The notes: generated by a model from the letters alone, not told the origin. Counted from the stretch's first letter, positions 1-12,589 are shown. The stretch is DNA of 64,000 nucleotides from Bryum argenteum (GCA_037043015.1 CM073327.1:17404727-17468726), one strand, 5' to 3'. Program-made: numbers and translations.

Positions 1-748
1 TTGAAAATGCTACAAGTTTTTACTTTTGGTAATTAAAATTACCAAGAGTATCGATTCGAATACTAGGGAAGGATCCCCATCTTGACCAATGTAGAGGGTG
101 AAAAAATTGACTAACAACAAAAGCTTATAGCATGTTTATGTAAATTAGTGTGTCTAACACTAATCTACCTATTTAGTGTAGCAGAGAGGAGTAAGGAGTA
201 ATCCACCCATGTGAAGTCTGTAATTGAGAGAGTAGCTATTAGCTTCATTCTAGATAGTTTTGATTCAACTTCAGATGTGATTAGAGGTATATATCATATC
301 CACATAAAGAAAAATATTGGGAATCTTGAAAGGTTCTCAACAATCCCCCAAATATAAGTATTCATGCGGTATACCACAATGATAGTGCAAGCTATTTATA
401 CAATCCTATCTTAGTTTCTTACAAAATATTGTATCAAGTTTTAACTTAGTCACATTTACATATTACACCACAATTGTGTATTGAACACGTAATTTGTTAT
501 AATGGTAACATTCACTGATTTTGAGAAATGGGGGTTTAGCTCGAGTCAAGCTAAAATGCTAAATGTACCTATAGAGTACGTTTGGCTCAACTCAAGCTCA
601 ATTGTCATCGATTTGATAATTTAAATATTCCAATTATAATGAATTACGTGTTATTGGATAAAATACCTAATCTAATGCACAGCCGCATAGGTAAGTCTTA
701 TCACTCTTATGCACTTTCATTTTAAAAAATATCCTTCTAATGAATCTC
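1..748. other. AT-rich intergenic DNA, dispersed repeat at its start
   Basis: No gene seen. Bases 1-135 resemble 54648-54795: both have a GAAAATGCTA.AAGTTTTTACTTT start, a GGATCC..ATCTTG core and a GATGTAGAGGGT-like end. This is a dispersed repeat of unknown type. Confidence 0.5.
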
Positions 749-752
749 AATT

Positions 753-1176
753 AACCTCAATTCCGTTAAAATGGCACTATTCCATGTGCCATTTTAGTAG
801 AGCTAAAGTGCCATATTGTGCAAACGTGCCACTTTACAAGCATATTTTTGAACTGAAGTTCAGAAGTATTTATGCTTACAAAATGGTGTGTTTATTAATA
901 TCACACATGTATTTCGTAATATCACAAAATTTTCTGTAATATCACCAGAATCTCCATAATATCACACATTTTTTATGGTTTTTGACCTTTGGACACAGTA
1001 AAAAGGCAATATTTCTGAACTGCAGTTCAGAAACATTGCTGTTTTTGAATGGCCATTCACAAATATTTACCCTATCATGTCAAAACTCGACAAAAACCAG
1101 CATCATTTTTTTCATTTTAAGCACCCCAAGAAGCGCCATTTTAGCGGAATAATGCCATTTTAACGAAATTGAGGTT
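753..1176. mobile_element. AACCTC-family miniature inverted-repeat element, copy 1
   Basis: The element begins AACCTCAATTCCGTTAAAAT and ends with the inverted form (..TTAACGAAATTGAGGTT). It is flanked by the 4-bp direct repeat AATT (749-752 and 1177-1180). The inside is AT-rich, with repeated 'aatatcac' phrases and a GAACTGCAGTTC-type palindrome. It has no coding capacity, so it is a non-autonomous DNA transposon. The 4-bp duplication is shared by sister copies in this window. Confidence 0.85.
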
Positions 1177-1434
1177 AATTCCGTTAATAACGCTATTTCA
1201 TGTGCCAATTAGTCACACTAGATCTAAGTACATTTGTACGGATAGGGATTGGTGTATCATGTAATATCACATTTTTGTACTATCAGTTCTTATATAAATT
1301 AGCACTCACTTTCGTAATATCACCTTCAAATTCTGTCGTATCACATGGTTTTTGAATTGCAGTTCAAAAAGTTGAGGTGCACATGCCACTTTAGCATCAT
1401 AATGCCATTTAATTGGAATTGTAGTTAATATTAG
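1177..1434. mobile_element. Degenerate AACCTC-family element abutting copy 1
   Basis: An AATTCCGTTAATAACGCTAT start and a CCATTTAATTGGAATTGTAGTT end match the family termini imperfectly, and the interior shares the 'aatatcac' phrases. Its termini have decayed, so the target duplication is not readable. Confidence 0.5.
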
Positions 1435-1489
1435 TTGATTTTTTAGATGATACAAGCCAAGATTTTTGTAATAGTATATCAATAGAAAT

Positions 1490-1925
1490 AACCTCAATTC
1501 CGTTAAAATGGCACAATTCCTTGTGTCATATTGCCAAAGCCATGTTGTGCCAATTTGGTCGCGTTTCTGAAACGTGCCATTTTATCGGCATATTTTTTAA
1601 CTCAAAATCTCAAAGATTTATGCTTGCAAAATGACAAGTTTTTTAATATCACCCACATCTTCCATTATATCAACAAATTTCTGTAATATCATCAAAAATT
1701 CCATAATATCACACTATTTGATGAATTTTGACCTTCAAATTCTGTCGAAGGGCAGTTTTTTCTCAACGGCCGCTCAGAAATATCTCTGGTTTTGAGCGGC
1801 CGCTCAGAAAAATTTGCTCTATTATGTGTCAAAAAATGACAAAAACGAGTGTTGTTTTTTTCATTTTTTCCACCTTAAATCGTGCTATTTTACCAGATTA
1901 TTGCCAAATTAACGGAATTGAGGTT
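1490..1925. mobile_element. AACCTC-family miniature inverted-repeat element, copy 2
   Basis: The termini are AACCTCAATTCCGTTAAAAT and its inverse ..AACGGAATTGAGGTT. They are flanked by the 4-bp direct repeat AAAT (1486-1489 and 1926-1929). The interior carries GAGCGGCCGCTC-type palindromic phrases and closely matches the copy at 7424-7858 in inverse orientation. Confidence 0.87.
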
Positions 1926-2317
1926 AAATTGATTCTACTCGATTACATTCATACATTAGGGATTTCAGATTTTACAGTTGTAAATGTCACTTCAAAGGTA
2001 ATTTTAATTTAATAATACTCCATTTTATATTAAAGACCCACATTCACAAAAAATGATTTACAATATCTGAATAGTTATATTTTATTATTATCAGAACGAA
2101 TGTACACAAGTAATTCTTAAATTACACTACATAATAAGAAGTTAGGGTCTCTCTCGCATTCCCTAAGCCTACCATCTCTTATGGTTTAACAAAAGAACAA
2201 AGACAGAAAAGTACTATTAACATCCTAAATATAACAGTTACAACTTATAACCGACATTCACATAGATTTGCCAACTTCGTTAGGCCAAGAAATTCGGAAT
2301 GAGCAGCCTAAAATATT

Positions 2318-2573
2318 ATCCTCAATTCCGTTAAAATGGCATTATGCCGCTAAAATGGCTCACCTCAACTTTCTGAACTACGGTCCAAAAACCATGTGAT
2401 ATAACAGAATTTGAAGGTGATAGTATAGAAAATGAGTGACAAAGTATGTAAAGGAGTGATATTATTAAAAAAATGTGATATTACAGAATACACCATTCCA
2501 TGTGAGCACATATGTAAGATTTGGTGTGACAAAATGGCACATGGCACAGTGCCATTTTAACGGAATTGAGGTT
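2318..2573. mobile_element. AACCTC-family miniature inverted-repeat element, copy 3 (short)
   Basis: A 256-bp member with termini ATCCTCAATTCCGTTAAAAT and ..TTAACGGAATTGAGGTT, flanked by TATT (2314-2317 and 2574-2577). The interior is a shortened form of the family. It is similar in size to the copy at 14757-15023, which suggests a distinct short subfamily. Confidence 0.83.
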
Positions 2574-2578
2574 TATTA

Positions 2579-3560
2579 CTATTTCTCTGATGTGAGCTCC
2601 TGGACCATTCCTGCCTGCTCAACGTCTTCTTCTGTTGACAAATGCACTATATTCTTCTTTCCGGTTACTGAAGAAACGGCCTTGATTTCTTCATCCGCCT
2701 CATCTTCAGCGTCACCCGTGTTATCCTCCTCATCGTTATCACTGGCTGGTTCACGTTCGTATTTCGCCAGCAACTACTAGTTTTACCGTCCAACACTCCT
2801 CAGGTTTTGCTCCAAGATTGTCACCTTAATCATCCATTTCTGCAAATCTTGAACACTGTACTCCTTCGGTTGTACCTGCACAGCAATCGACCAAACGAGC
2901 TTTGCTACGGAATCTTCTCGTTTCAACTCCTCCAGTTGCTTGTCCTTCGCCTGTATCTTTTCTTGCACAGCAGTCCTTTCCTCCAAGGCCTCCACCAGCT
3001 CCATGTCCAAATCATTCTCCATCCGTTGGTAGCCAAATTTCTCCTTAAACTGTATATCTTTCTCCTCTTGCCTGGTTCGGTAGGCGACCTAGTTACGATC
3101 CCGTTCCCTTTCGCCTCCGCCTCATAATTATCTCGCTCCATCATCAGCACCTCTTTCTGAGCTTTCAAGTGATCAATTGATGTGTCTTGAACGGCACATG
3201 GCTTGCTTAGTGTCTTTGACTACTCCCAAACCACGTCAAAAACTCAAAATCAGCCTTCATTTGTAGATAATCGATCATACTCTTTTTCTGATTGCGCCCA
3301 TGCCAATAGATCCTGCAACTCTTTGATATATACCCTTTAAATGTACTAGGCACATTGTCCTGCTGCATCGCTTTGGCGGTGTCATCCTCTTCGGCTGCTC
3401 TGATGATGACGGCTGTCGTGAATACCGTGATACTCTGGATCGACAAAGTTCAAAATGCATAGAAAGTTTCCATTTACTGAAATTCCCAAATATCCACCAT
3501 GATCCGAAAAACAAGAAAGTGATGTTGTATCTCCGTGTCGGCCCCCTCATTGAGTTCAGA
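2579..3560 (-). pseudogene. Decayed coding region with coiled-coil and acidic segments
   Basis: Reading right to left, several short open stretches in different frames look protein-like. There is a helical charged run (EALEERTAVQEKIQAKDKQL, about 2930-2990) typical of a coiled coil. An acidic run (DNDEEDNTGDAEDEADEE, about 2690-2745) follows it. No frame stays open throughout and I recognise no domain. The mix suggests an inactivated gene, perhaps transposon cargo. Its start side runs into the sequence shared upstream of root-cap copies 1 and 2 (from about 3425), so the duplication break may have cut it. Confidence 0.4.
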
Positions 3561-4220
3561 TGTTATTCACAACTCTTAATATAACGATAAGCTAAAGATA
3601 AGAAAATTGAAAAAATGAAGAATCATAGGTACCCGGGATCTTAATTTAGTACAAAATAGGCTCGCAGAAGTGTTACGGAATGTACACATGTAATACGTGC
3701 TACGGTAATGTTACAAGTACTACGTGATACGTTTGTTGCACTAATTTGGGAAACAGAGCTATTGTACCATATATTTAGACAACGCTCGTCAACTGGTACA
3801 TGTGACGACGCTTTCATTTCCATTTCAAATCCTGAGTTCCTGACACGCTTATCCGAAAATTTGATTTTGCCTCCAGAAGCAAATGCTCTCTGAAATGCAG
3901 TTCTAAAACCAGCTTGATACGAATGGTAGTGTCCCCAACATCGCAAATATATTCGTAGCTGGAAGGAATTGAAATCTTTGAACATGCTGCTATGGTAACA
4001 CTTTTCACTCTCAAAGGCCAAATCAACAAAACCACAAGTCGCTTTGAGAGGTAAATATCCAATCCGTGACGAACACCATCATCGGGACCCACTGCTCTCA
4101 CTGCTTTTACTCAAGCGGCCCCGCATATCGCTCATGTCGTCAGGCTCTTGCACTATGGCGCTTGCCACAATGCTACAGCACCATGCTATGGATTCGATCC
4201 AGTTGTGTGTAGAGGAGGCG

Positions 4221-4229
4221 TATATATGG
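4221..4229 (+). promoter_or_regulatory. TATA box of root-cap copy 1
   Basis: TATATATGG lies 103 bp before the ATG. The same box sits 89 bp upstream in copy 2 (16181) and 103 bp upstream in copy 3 (43649). All three follow a conserved GCTATGGATTCGATCCAGTT stretch. Confidence 0.75.
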
Positions 4230-4323
4230 AACCCAAGAGGCTGCCACCTTCACCCTGCTCTCTCGTCAGCAGTTGCATTGACCTTTTGCAGTGACTGATC
4301 GAGAGATACATCAGGTTGGCATC

Positions 4324-5660
4324 ATGAAGACGATGAAGCCTGCAGTGGTGTTGCTCTTGTTGGCTCTGGTGGCCATGCTTGCCATCCAGGCTGCTGCCAC
4401 AGGTGGCTCAGGTGATGGCAAATCTGGTAAAGGAGACTCCAAGGGAGACTCTAAGCCTAGCAACGGCGGCAGTTCTGGTTCCGGAGGTTCGGGTTCGGGT
4501 TCCGGTTCCGGTCACGGGAGCAGCGGTGATGATGGCCACGGTTCGGGTTCTGGTTCCGGATCCGGTCATGGGAGCGGCGGTGACGATGGCCAAGGTTCTG
4601 GTTCCGGTTCCGGTCACGGCGGCGATGGTGATGATGACCACCATGAAGGCCCCAGCCCCGGCAACGGAGGAGGGTCCAGCCCCGGCCACGGCGGTGGCAA
4701 ACGTACGTCCCGATCGATGCACCTCTTGTCCAATGCAGCATTCATTTCAAGTTCTCACTGGTTATTCGTGATTATCAGTATGCCGGTGTGATATGCATTG
4801 GCTGTGGCCGTAGCGTCTGAGTTGTTGTGATTGGCTGCAATGCGAGGTGGGTGTTGGAATGCTGAGAGTGTTTGTTGGATGCTGCAGCTGACTGCGGGAA
4901 GAAGGGAGGCATGTGTGGCGACCCAAAGATCGTGGGCGGCGACGGTGTGATGTTCTACTTCCACGGCCACAAGGACCAGGACTTCTGCCTCGTCTCCGAC
5001 AGCGACCTGCACATCAACGCGCACTTCATCGGCAAGCGGCCCGAGGGACGCCTGCGCGACTTCACGTGGGTGCAGGCTCTGGGGTTCGTGCACGGGCCAC
5101 ACTCGCTCACTATCGCTGCCAAGACCGTGGGCAAGTGGGACAGCAGCGTGGACCAGCTGGAGCTGTCGTACAACGGCGAGACGGTGGCGCTGGACTCGAG
5201 GTCGTGGGCGTCCCCCGACGGCGACATGACGGTGAGCCGGATCGGCGCGCGGAACTCGGTGGACCTGGTGATCAAGGAGAAGATGGGGGTGGCGCTGACG
5301 GTGGTGCCGATCACGAAGGAGGAGAACCGCGTGCACAAGTACGAGATGACGGACGCGGACTGCTTCGCGCACTTCGACATGCAGTTCCGGTTCTACAACC
5401 TGTCGTCGACGGTGAACGGCGTGCTGGGGCAGACGTACCAGCCGGGGTTCGTGAACCCGGTTCAGCGCGGCGTGGCGATGCCCATCATGGGCGGCGCGGA
5501 CAGGTTCGTGAGCTCGTCGCTGCTGGCGACGGACTGCAAGATGAGCCAGTATACGGCGAGTGCGATCGCGCAGGGATCGGCGATGCCGAGCTTCATGGCC
5601 GTGTGCGGCAGCAGCGGGCTGCCGGCGGGAGTGCCCGGGGGGATCACGTGCAGGCGGTGA
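4324..5660 (+). CDS. Secreted Gly/Ser-rich root-cap-family protein, copy 1
   Basis: Two exons, 4324-4702 and 4888-5660. The intron has donor C|GTACGT and acceptor GCAG|CTGAC and the phases agree, giving a 383-residue protein. It opens with a signal peptide (basic start, Leu/Ala-rich core, probable cleavage after AIQAAA). About 100 residues rich in Gly, Ser, His and Asp follow (GSGSGSGHGSGGDDGH-type units, then PSPGNGGG). The rest, from DCGKKGGMCGDPKIVGGDG, matches the plant root-cap/LEA-related family (Pfam Root_cap at the C-terminal part): FYFHGHKDQDFCLVSD, HINAHFIGKRP, RDFTWVQALG and SSLLATDCKMSQYTAS are family hallmarks. The family is extracellular or secreted with no known enzyme activity; a wall or mucilage role is inference. 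I start at 4324 because an in-frame upstream ATG (4291) is not kept in copy 2. The exon-2 protein is identical in all three copies. Confidence 0.9.
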
Positions 5661-5885
5661 CGGATCGGTCAGGACAGGGCATGGAGCTGATACGTAGTTG
5701 GATAGGTTTATTGTAGTGAGTTGGTTAGATAGCACAATATTTATCGTGAGCACGAGCTCACAGTGGCGATCAGCTCATGGAATCACACGATGTCCGGAAA
5801 GTGATGTGTGAAGTATGAGGTGATGGGCCGCTAGCACGATTGTCGAATCATTTAATTCATGCCATCCAAATTGGGGGTTTCGATT

Positions 5886-7423
5886 ATGGAACAACTTGCA
5901 CAGTGTCGGATGCACCGATTTTTTTTTGTTTTTCTAGCCGGAGTTGTATTTGAGGAATTGCAAGTAAGTCGGTTAGGTCAGGCTAGAATTTGATTGATTC
6001 GAAAGAGCTTTCCTTTGTTAAGAATTGGCATATTATTTGAACAAGCATTTTAAGATCCTTGAATTGCCCGAGAATGAGTCGAACGTTCATAGCTTCAGTT
6101 TTCGATGAGGTGTAAATCTTAGTGACTTCAACCTGTTCTACTCCTTCAGTTCTTTATTGTGTTGCTCGCATCGAAGGTCAGCGGCGTGTTGCAGAGTCCC
6201 TTCTTCAAGAGGTTGTGCTCGCTAAGTAGGTCAGGACGCTTCATTCACATGAGCTGTTGATTTTGCTTGTTGCTCATGTGAGATTCCAACACAGATTACC
6301 ATGAGAAATGGTCAAAAAATACGCTACAAAACAATGACACTGTTGGTAAAGGTGGGCCTAAGTCAGGTGACGCGGCTGAAATACGAGCATGTTGCAAAAT
6401 TTTGACGTCGTTGAAGACATAATTTCAAAGACCAACAAGAAACGAAGAAACAACGAGGTATTGAAGGTAATCGTACCTTTGCCTTTGCACGTAAAGTTTG
6501 ATAGACTTCACCACGCCCTTTGTGAACTATTAATGTGTCGCAGTTCCGGGTCCTCCAACCAATCTTGAATGAAGCCTAATAACTTTTGCGCATGGTGTTC
6601 ATTTCATATGCACAAATGGAATTTCAGATTTTTGGCAAGTTACAACTGGCCCCTCGAAACTCTACGCATGTTCAACAATTTTGGAAGACCCCTAACCATG
6701 AGTGTGCCAAAAATCATATTAAAATGTGCGAACACCAAATAATCATCCACATTTCCAACTAAACCTATGATTTTTCTACATTTCCACTAAGATTCCATTC
6801 AACCAATGAATGTTTCATAAAACTCGTAGATTTTTACGAACTATGTGAACGTTGTATTGTAAATATGAGCTGTGAAAGTTTGTTGACAGTAAAAGCAAGT
6901 AACAAGAATCCAAAGCACATCTATATATGAATGAGTTTACATACCATTCAAGAGAGGATAAGACCAGAGTTTGCCTTCAATGTGACCAAGTATTGTTCAA
7001 TCAAGAAGTAACAACGGATGCATTCAGCATGCACAGATGCATGCATGTTTAATGCAAAGGTAACAATTACAATTCGTGCTTTGTCATTGGGAAGGAGCAA
7101 ATCTAGTTTTGCGTAAGCTATAAACAATAAAGTGAGCACACTATAGTGCAAGTGTGCAACCCTAAAGCGATTCAAAAAATCACCAAAAAAATAAGACACA
7201 TGGAGTTCTTCAAGGCACTGATCTGACGCCCAATATATTTAAATACTTAAAAAGGATGACATATACTCTAAACTGAGTCTAGCATCCACTAGTAGGAATT
7301 GGCCAAAAAAAAATCTTTGAGATGTGTCTTGAATTCATGACAGGATGTCACTTTGATGTCCATTATAATGACGGCATTTGTAACACGAGTTGTGTCTTAA
7401 ATGCCAAGCTGTCATTTTGATGT
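5886..7423. other. Intergenic DNA, no gene seen
   Basis: Contains only short open frames. The first 150 bases still match the 3' flank of root-cap copy 3 (GCCGGAGTTGTA, GGTTAGG.CAGGCTAGAAT). The rest shows no coding pattern I can support. Confidence 0.5.
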
Positions 7424-7858
7424 AACCTCAATTCCGTTAATTTGGCAATATTCCGGTAAAATGGCACGATTTAAGGTGGAAAAAATGAAAAAAACAACAC
7501 TCGTTTTTGTCATTTTTTTGACATAATAGAGCAAATTTTTCTGAGCGGCCGTTCAAATCCAGAGATATTTCTGAGCGGCCGTTGAGAAAAAACTGCCCTT
7601 CGACAGAATTTGAAGGTCAAAATTCATAAAATAGTGTGATATTATGGAATTTTTGATGATATTACAGGAATTTGTTGATATAATGGAAGATGTGGGTGAT
7701 ATTAAAAAACGTGCCATTTTGCAAGCATAAATCTTTGAGATTTTGAGTTCAAAAATATGCAGGTAAAATGGCACGTTTTTGAAATGCGACCAAATTGACA
7801 CAACATGGCTTTGACAATATGGCACAAGGAATTGTGCCATTTTAACGGAATTGAGGTT
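7424..7858. mobile_element. AACCTC-family miniature inverted-repeat element, copy 4
   Basis: Termini AACCTCAATTCCGTTAATTT and ..TTAACGGAATTGAGGTT, flanked by ATGT (7420-7423 and 7859-7862). The interior is the inverse of copy 2, including the GAGCGGCCG phrases and 'tttgaaggtcaaaattca'. It is one of the best-preserved copies. Confidence 0.87.
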
Positions 7859-8359
7859 ATGTCCAAAATGACAACTTTTGGGACAAGAGGTGAAAAGGTC
7901 CTAACAACTGGGATGACCTCTCCCATGTTGGCTATTACACTTGGATTGTAGGTAATCTTAGAATGCATAATTTCTTTTTATGGCTTTGGTTATATTTTAC
8001 TAAATGGCGAATCTGTACGCGGTGGGAATAGTTACTACTAGAATTGGGGAGGGGGGGTTGTGATGTGCTCCACATCGCAAAGTTAGTGTAATTGAAGTTG
8101 ATGTGTACAAAGTGAACGTTTGCGAAGTGCTCCATATGACTAGCACAAGGCAAACTCTTGTGATGTGCCTAGGTAAACTAAGTGAAGTTACATAGGTAAA
8201 TTCTAAAAGTGTATGTTATGTATCAAAAATTCAAATACCATGAGACTATGCAAAAACACTTATCTCACAAAAAATTAACTCAATAACAAAGATTTTAGAA
8301 ATAAGATTTCAAATTTACAATATAGATTAATGAGATTTAATATTAATTAAATAATTATT

Positions 8360-8570
8360 AATAATGTACATTTCTTTGAAATCTACATTTGTAGAATATA
8401 TACATTAATGTGAGATGTACATTTGTATAAAATGTACATTTCCTTAAAATGTTTGTTTCTAGAAGATGTGCATTTCTTTGAAATGCATGTTTGTAGAATA
8501 TGTACATTTTTGTGAAATGTACAACTGTAGAAAATGTATATACCTCTTAAATGTACGTTTGTGGGAAATT
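8360..8570. repeat. Degenerate tandem repeat, ~20-bp unit
   Basis: About ten imperfect copies of a unit like 'atgtacatttctttgaa / atgtacatttgtagaat'. They produce short open frames on both strands with repeated HFKEMYI-like words, which are not genes. Confidence 0.75.
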
Positions 8571-8707
8571 GATGAGGAAGATCTACTTGCAAAGCTCCAG
8601 AGAAAGATGCATGGTGGCGTCAAAGTACAGGCAATTAAAAGAAGCACCAAAGAACCAAATTTAGAATCGTTTCCGTCATTCATTTCTTTCAGTAGTTGGT
8701 ACAGTAA

Positions 8708-9209
8708 GGGATGCTTTACATGGGGAGTCAAGGCCAACTAATCTCCAAGCCAATTCACTCACATTTTGAGCCCAATTGGCTCCATGGGCCACTTGGAGAA
8801 CACATTAGACAATTAATAAAGTGGGGGCCAATTCCCCCATGTGTAAAGCCCTTGGGGCTGATTTCTAAAAGGAAAAACAAGGCCATGGGGCCTATTCGTA
8901 TTATTAGCTACATTCCATGCTTTCGATTTGTTCACATTAAAGTATTTTAGTGAGATAATATTTTTTAATTGAAATCAAGAGACGGCCTCTAGGCCATGAA
9001 TTGGCCTTCCATTCTTGTATCTCCCAACTTTTGGAGCGCGGACCATGTCATAACTTGTTCCCCACCCATATAATATGTTTTCAGAAAATTGGCCTTGACT
9101 CCCCATGTAAAGCCCTTCGGGCCAATTTCAAGAATTGGACCAATCACAAGAGAGGATTTGATCATGAATTGGCCCCATCAATGGCTTGGCCCCTCGTGTA
9201 AAGCGGCCC
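8708..9209. mobile_element. PIF/Harbinger-type miniature element
   Basis: Left end GGGATGCTTTACATGGGG, right end CCCCTCGTGTAAAGCGGCCC (inverse). Flanked by TAA on both sides (8705-8707 and 9210-9212). A 3-bp TAA duplication with a GGG start is typical of Tourist/Harbinger miniature elements. Inside, the end sequence recurs as an inner inverted copy (TTGGCCTTGACTCCCCATGT near 9090). Related copies lie at 25790-26718 and from about 28696. Confidence 0.8.
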
Positions 9210-9212
9210 TAA

Positions 9213-11275
9213 CTTCCTTTTGCAAGAGTCCTCAAGTACATTCTACTACTTCACTGCATTATACATGTTATTCCACTCCTCCCACATTGCAAGGTCGTTA
9301 ACTTTTTCTTTGCACCTGAAGACTTTCGGAGGTTTTCTAAATAATTTTAAGTAATTCTCATTGCTTGGGTTGGGTTCCAAATCATTTCGTGGTTGTGTGG
9401 TAAAAATAAATAGCCCATACAATGATGTATGAATTTATGTCATTTATTTTAGTGAGCACCTAAGGCTATTTTTCAGATGATAATTATAAAAAGGCATAGG
9501 TGAAATTATCATAATGATTCCCTTGTCAAGGGGCAAGCTACTTCTGTTCATGATTGTATTTATTAATCAATTAATCAATGATTGTATCAATTCATTCAAA
9601 TATTGATTGGACTAAAAATTAAATATAAATAAATTATTTTATTTAAAATCCAAATAGTGAGATCATACCTTAGTTCCTCTTTTACATGTACATAAAACAA
9701 GACCTTGAACAAATAGAATCTCAAAATTAGTTGAGAATCTCAAAGTTAGGTGAGTTTGTAGAGATTTTACATTCAGATTAATTTTAGGAAGATTATGAAA
9801 ATATATGAGAATATACCATAGTTTGACCTCATTTTGTCATGCCATAAATTACCAATATCACTATTTAATTGACACTATAAATACTTTTAAAGTTAAGTTT
9901 CGTTAATCTTTTACTATCAACTGAAGCCAATATTAAATTATAAAATATTACATTTTAAAATAGAAATTAAAATACTTCTAGATCTCAGTTTCATAAATCT
10001 TTTACTTTCAACCTAATATTACTTTCGAGCACTAAACTGTATCAATGTAATTATATTTAGGTATATTTTAGGCCACAAATGTACGTTCTAATTTTCGACA
10101 TACACCTTGTAATATAGGGAGCACCTAGTGTAAATTTTAGACAGTACTATTACTTTTAAGTTTTATCCCCCACCTCAAGGCGCGCCCTTGAGCATGTCAA
10201 TTTTATATTTACTCATTCCAACTTCACTAATCTACAAATTTGTAGCGTACTTCTTGTTCATTAAATTTCTCCCCCCTAGAGTGGCATAGCCCTCAACCCC
10301 CCTTGGGCTCTTTTGCCTAAAGGCTACCTCTTCCTTCCTCTCATTCTCTAAATACTACACAAGCCCACTTTGTGAAAGTGGTATTCTTCATACCCCTCCA
10401 AATACCTTACCTATAATGTTGTAACTCTCTGAAACCCTAAAAATTCTATATATTGTCCCTCAATACTGCTCCCAATACTGCTCTCAATACTGCTCCCAAT
10501 ACTGCTCTCAATACTTAAGTTTAACACCTTTACATACAAATCCATTCATCATGTCATTGAAAAAAATGATAGTGGTACAAACATTTCCTGCCTTGGCAGT
10601 GCTACCTGGCCCTTCCAGGTACCATGAACTGACCTAAGCAGTATTTACTGCCACTATCCAACACTCCACACACACACCCCACACACGCTCCTAGCTCCAG
10701 CACTCCAAAGAGAGAGAGAGAGAGAGCGCTCCAAAAAACTCTTCCAAACCCTGGCCGCCAAACCCTAATCTCCAACCCTAGCTGCCTTCATCCATCCACA
10801 AGATTTCATCCCATGACAGGATTCCATCCCAGAACAGGATTTCATCCCAGGACTCTAAAGTCTAGTGGTCTTAATAGGCTACTAGCAGAAATACTCTTTT
10901 ACTGGCTAGCTAAATCCCCGGCTAACACACTTGCACTTGTTTCTCCAAGCAGATTAATTGCTACATGGTACTATTGTAATTTTAATTTGATAATACATTA
11001 ATTGTTTCAAAACAATCATAAATAAAAATACCCTCCTCTGTAAAGCTTACGATTTTTGATAGAAATGGTCAATTGTTGAAAAATTTGGTTTTGTTTATGA
11101 TGATGTATTGTGGTAGGATTGGAAGATGCCGGTGAAAGAGGAGGTCAAGTCAAATGCAACATGACCTTTAGGTTGATGGCTTTGTTGGCATGCACATTAA
11201 TAGCGTGGTATTGAGTTATCATTACAAATTGGATGGCTGACATGGCAATGAAAAGTTTGGAAGTCCGCCATCTTA
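9213..11275. other. AT-rich intergenic DNA with short tandem repeats
   Basis: No gene recognised. Bases 10457-10518 hold about four direct copies of a 15-bp unit (CAATACTGCTC + CCAA/TCAA). Bases 10660-10730 have CA- and GA-rich runs followed by AAACCCTAATC-type telo-box words, as in some plant leaders, and near-repeats of CATCCCAGGACAGGATT (10808-10850). This could be a promoter remnant, but no following gene supports it. Confidence 0.45.
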
Positions 11276-11644
11276 TTAACCCTTAAACGCCGAAGGTGAC
11301 CCGAGGGGTCATGTTCCAAGAGAATCTCCTCTGTAGCTCTCAATGTACTCAACTTTTCACTTATATTTTGATGTCAAACTGGTCACCTTCTTCTAATGCA
11401 TTCAAAAAGTGAAATTTTAGAATTCAAATCACAATTTGTATGAGTGATTTTGTGCTTTGAAAGGATTGTGGTAGGTAGGTTGGGGTTGTACAATACTTGT
11501 AGGAGGTTGCAAGCTCATCATTGATTGGATCATTCATGATGCCCAAGTTCAAAAAGTGCACTATTCATCATGCCCACGTGCAAAAGATGCTCTGATCCAA
11601 TACTGGGCTGCCCAAAACCGTATAGCTAGGCGTTTAAGGGTTAA
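11276..11644. mobile_element. piggyBac-like miniature element, CCCTTAAACGCC family, copy 1
   Basis: The 369-bp element is bounded by TTAA on both sides (11276-11279 and 11641-11644). Its ends are inverted repeats CCCTTAAACGCC / GGCGTTTAAGGG. TTAA duplication plus a CCC start is the hallmark of the piggyBac superfamily. The interior has no coding capacity and includes 'gtaggtaggttggggttgtac'. Sister copies are at 52474, 53962 and 61533. Confidence 0.8.
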
Positions 11645-12589
11645 CATTGTCATTCTTTGAGAAAAGAGTGAAGGCGGCGGCGGCGGATTAGGGTACCATT
11701 TTATAGAAACATTTTGAGACCAGTTTCCAACCTTGTTTCATCGAATGTGAAGCGTACTCTACACTGAAGTAGTGCAGATAGAGTAGACAATTTTAGAAGG
11801 TAAACAACGAGGATGACTTGGGGCAAGAGTGGTGAGCAAGAGGTGGAGCATATAGTCTAGGAGATGACAAGGGACGCGAATGTTGTTGAAAATGAAGCTA
11901 TTTTCAATGTTCTCTTGTTAGGTTTAGATATGTGTGCGTATTCTTCCTATTTCTTGTGATTTATTCAAGTCTTATGTTGATCCATTATTTTCAGTTAAGA
12001 AACAAGAGCACCTCAAGCTTCATTTTGAAGTCGATGTCTACCATGGCTTCATCTCACTCTTTGCTTTTTGTTCAGTGGGCTCTCATTTCTACTTATATCT
12101 TGCGTTCTTGCTAATAGGTATCCGTTGGTTGACTACCTTGATTTTGTGAGCAGTGACGAGCTTAGCTTTTATGTAACAATTGTAAAGAACATGAATAGCT
12201 GAAGGAGGAGCTTCAGCATATATCAACAACGGTGGAACCTTCTATGAGAGGACGAGATCCCAACACAGGACTAGATCATAGATTATAATCCTCCTAATCA
12301 TGCGAGAGAGTATATTCAGAGAGTAGGTCGAATTGTAAGAAGAGAAGGCTTGCAAGGACATGCTTTGTTGTTCCTCATCCCTGAAGAGCTTGGCTTTCTT
12401 TGCTTCCTTAAAGATCCTACAGATCTGCTTAATGAGCATGTGTTTCTCTCTAGTAAGATTGCTAATGAGCAATTCCAACTTGAGAATCTCCTTGAGGAGA
12501 ACTACTATCTTCATCGATTATGCTTGTCATGCTTATCCATATCACTTGTTGGCTTACCAACTTTCAATGTTCATGACTCTAAATCCATA
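11645..12589. other. Intergenic DNA, no supported gene
   Basis: Several 60-90 codon open frames overlap on both strands at 11.9-12.6 kb, but none shows a domain, a consistent frame or splice-joined extension. A GGCGGCGGCGGC run lies near 11670. Confidence 0.4.

Larger units (their letters stand above)
3425..5885 (+). repeat. Segmental duplication unit A (root-cap copy 1)
   Basis: Sequence from about 3425 to 5885 matches 15406-17922 through promoter, gene and 3' flank, with small indels. Part of it (from about 3760 on) also matches 43185-45600. After the gene, copy 1 stays similar to copy 3 to about 6030 but diverges from copy 2 earlier. The units are direct repeats about 12 kb and 27 kb apart. 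Confidence 0.8.

Noticed and set aside
4408-4741. Antisense and shifted frames across the Gly/Ser repeat exon
   Set aside because: They are shadows of the repetitive GGTTCTGGTTCC-type codons of the real exon, seen in all three copies.
4755-5753. Long open frames antisense to root-cap exon 2 (332 codons; similar at 16783-17409 and 44342-45340), and a +1-frame shadow of 267-300 codons
   Set aside because: The sense frame has family homology, conserved splice sites and silent-only changes. The others are Arg/His/Pro-rich products of very GC-rich codons.
8383-8741. Open frames on both strands at the 8.4-8.7 kb repeat
   Set aside because: Repeated words from a ~20-bp tandem repeat; no consistent protein.
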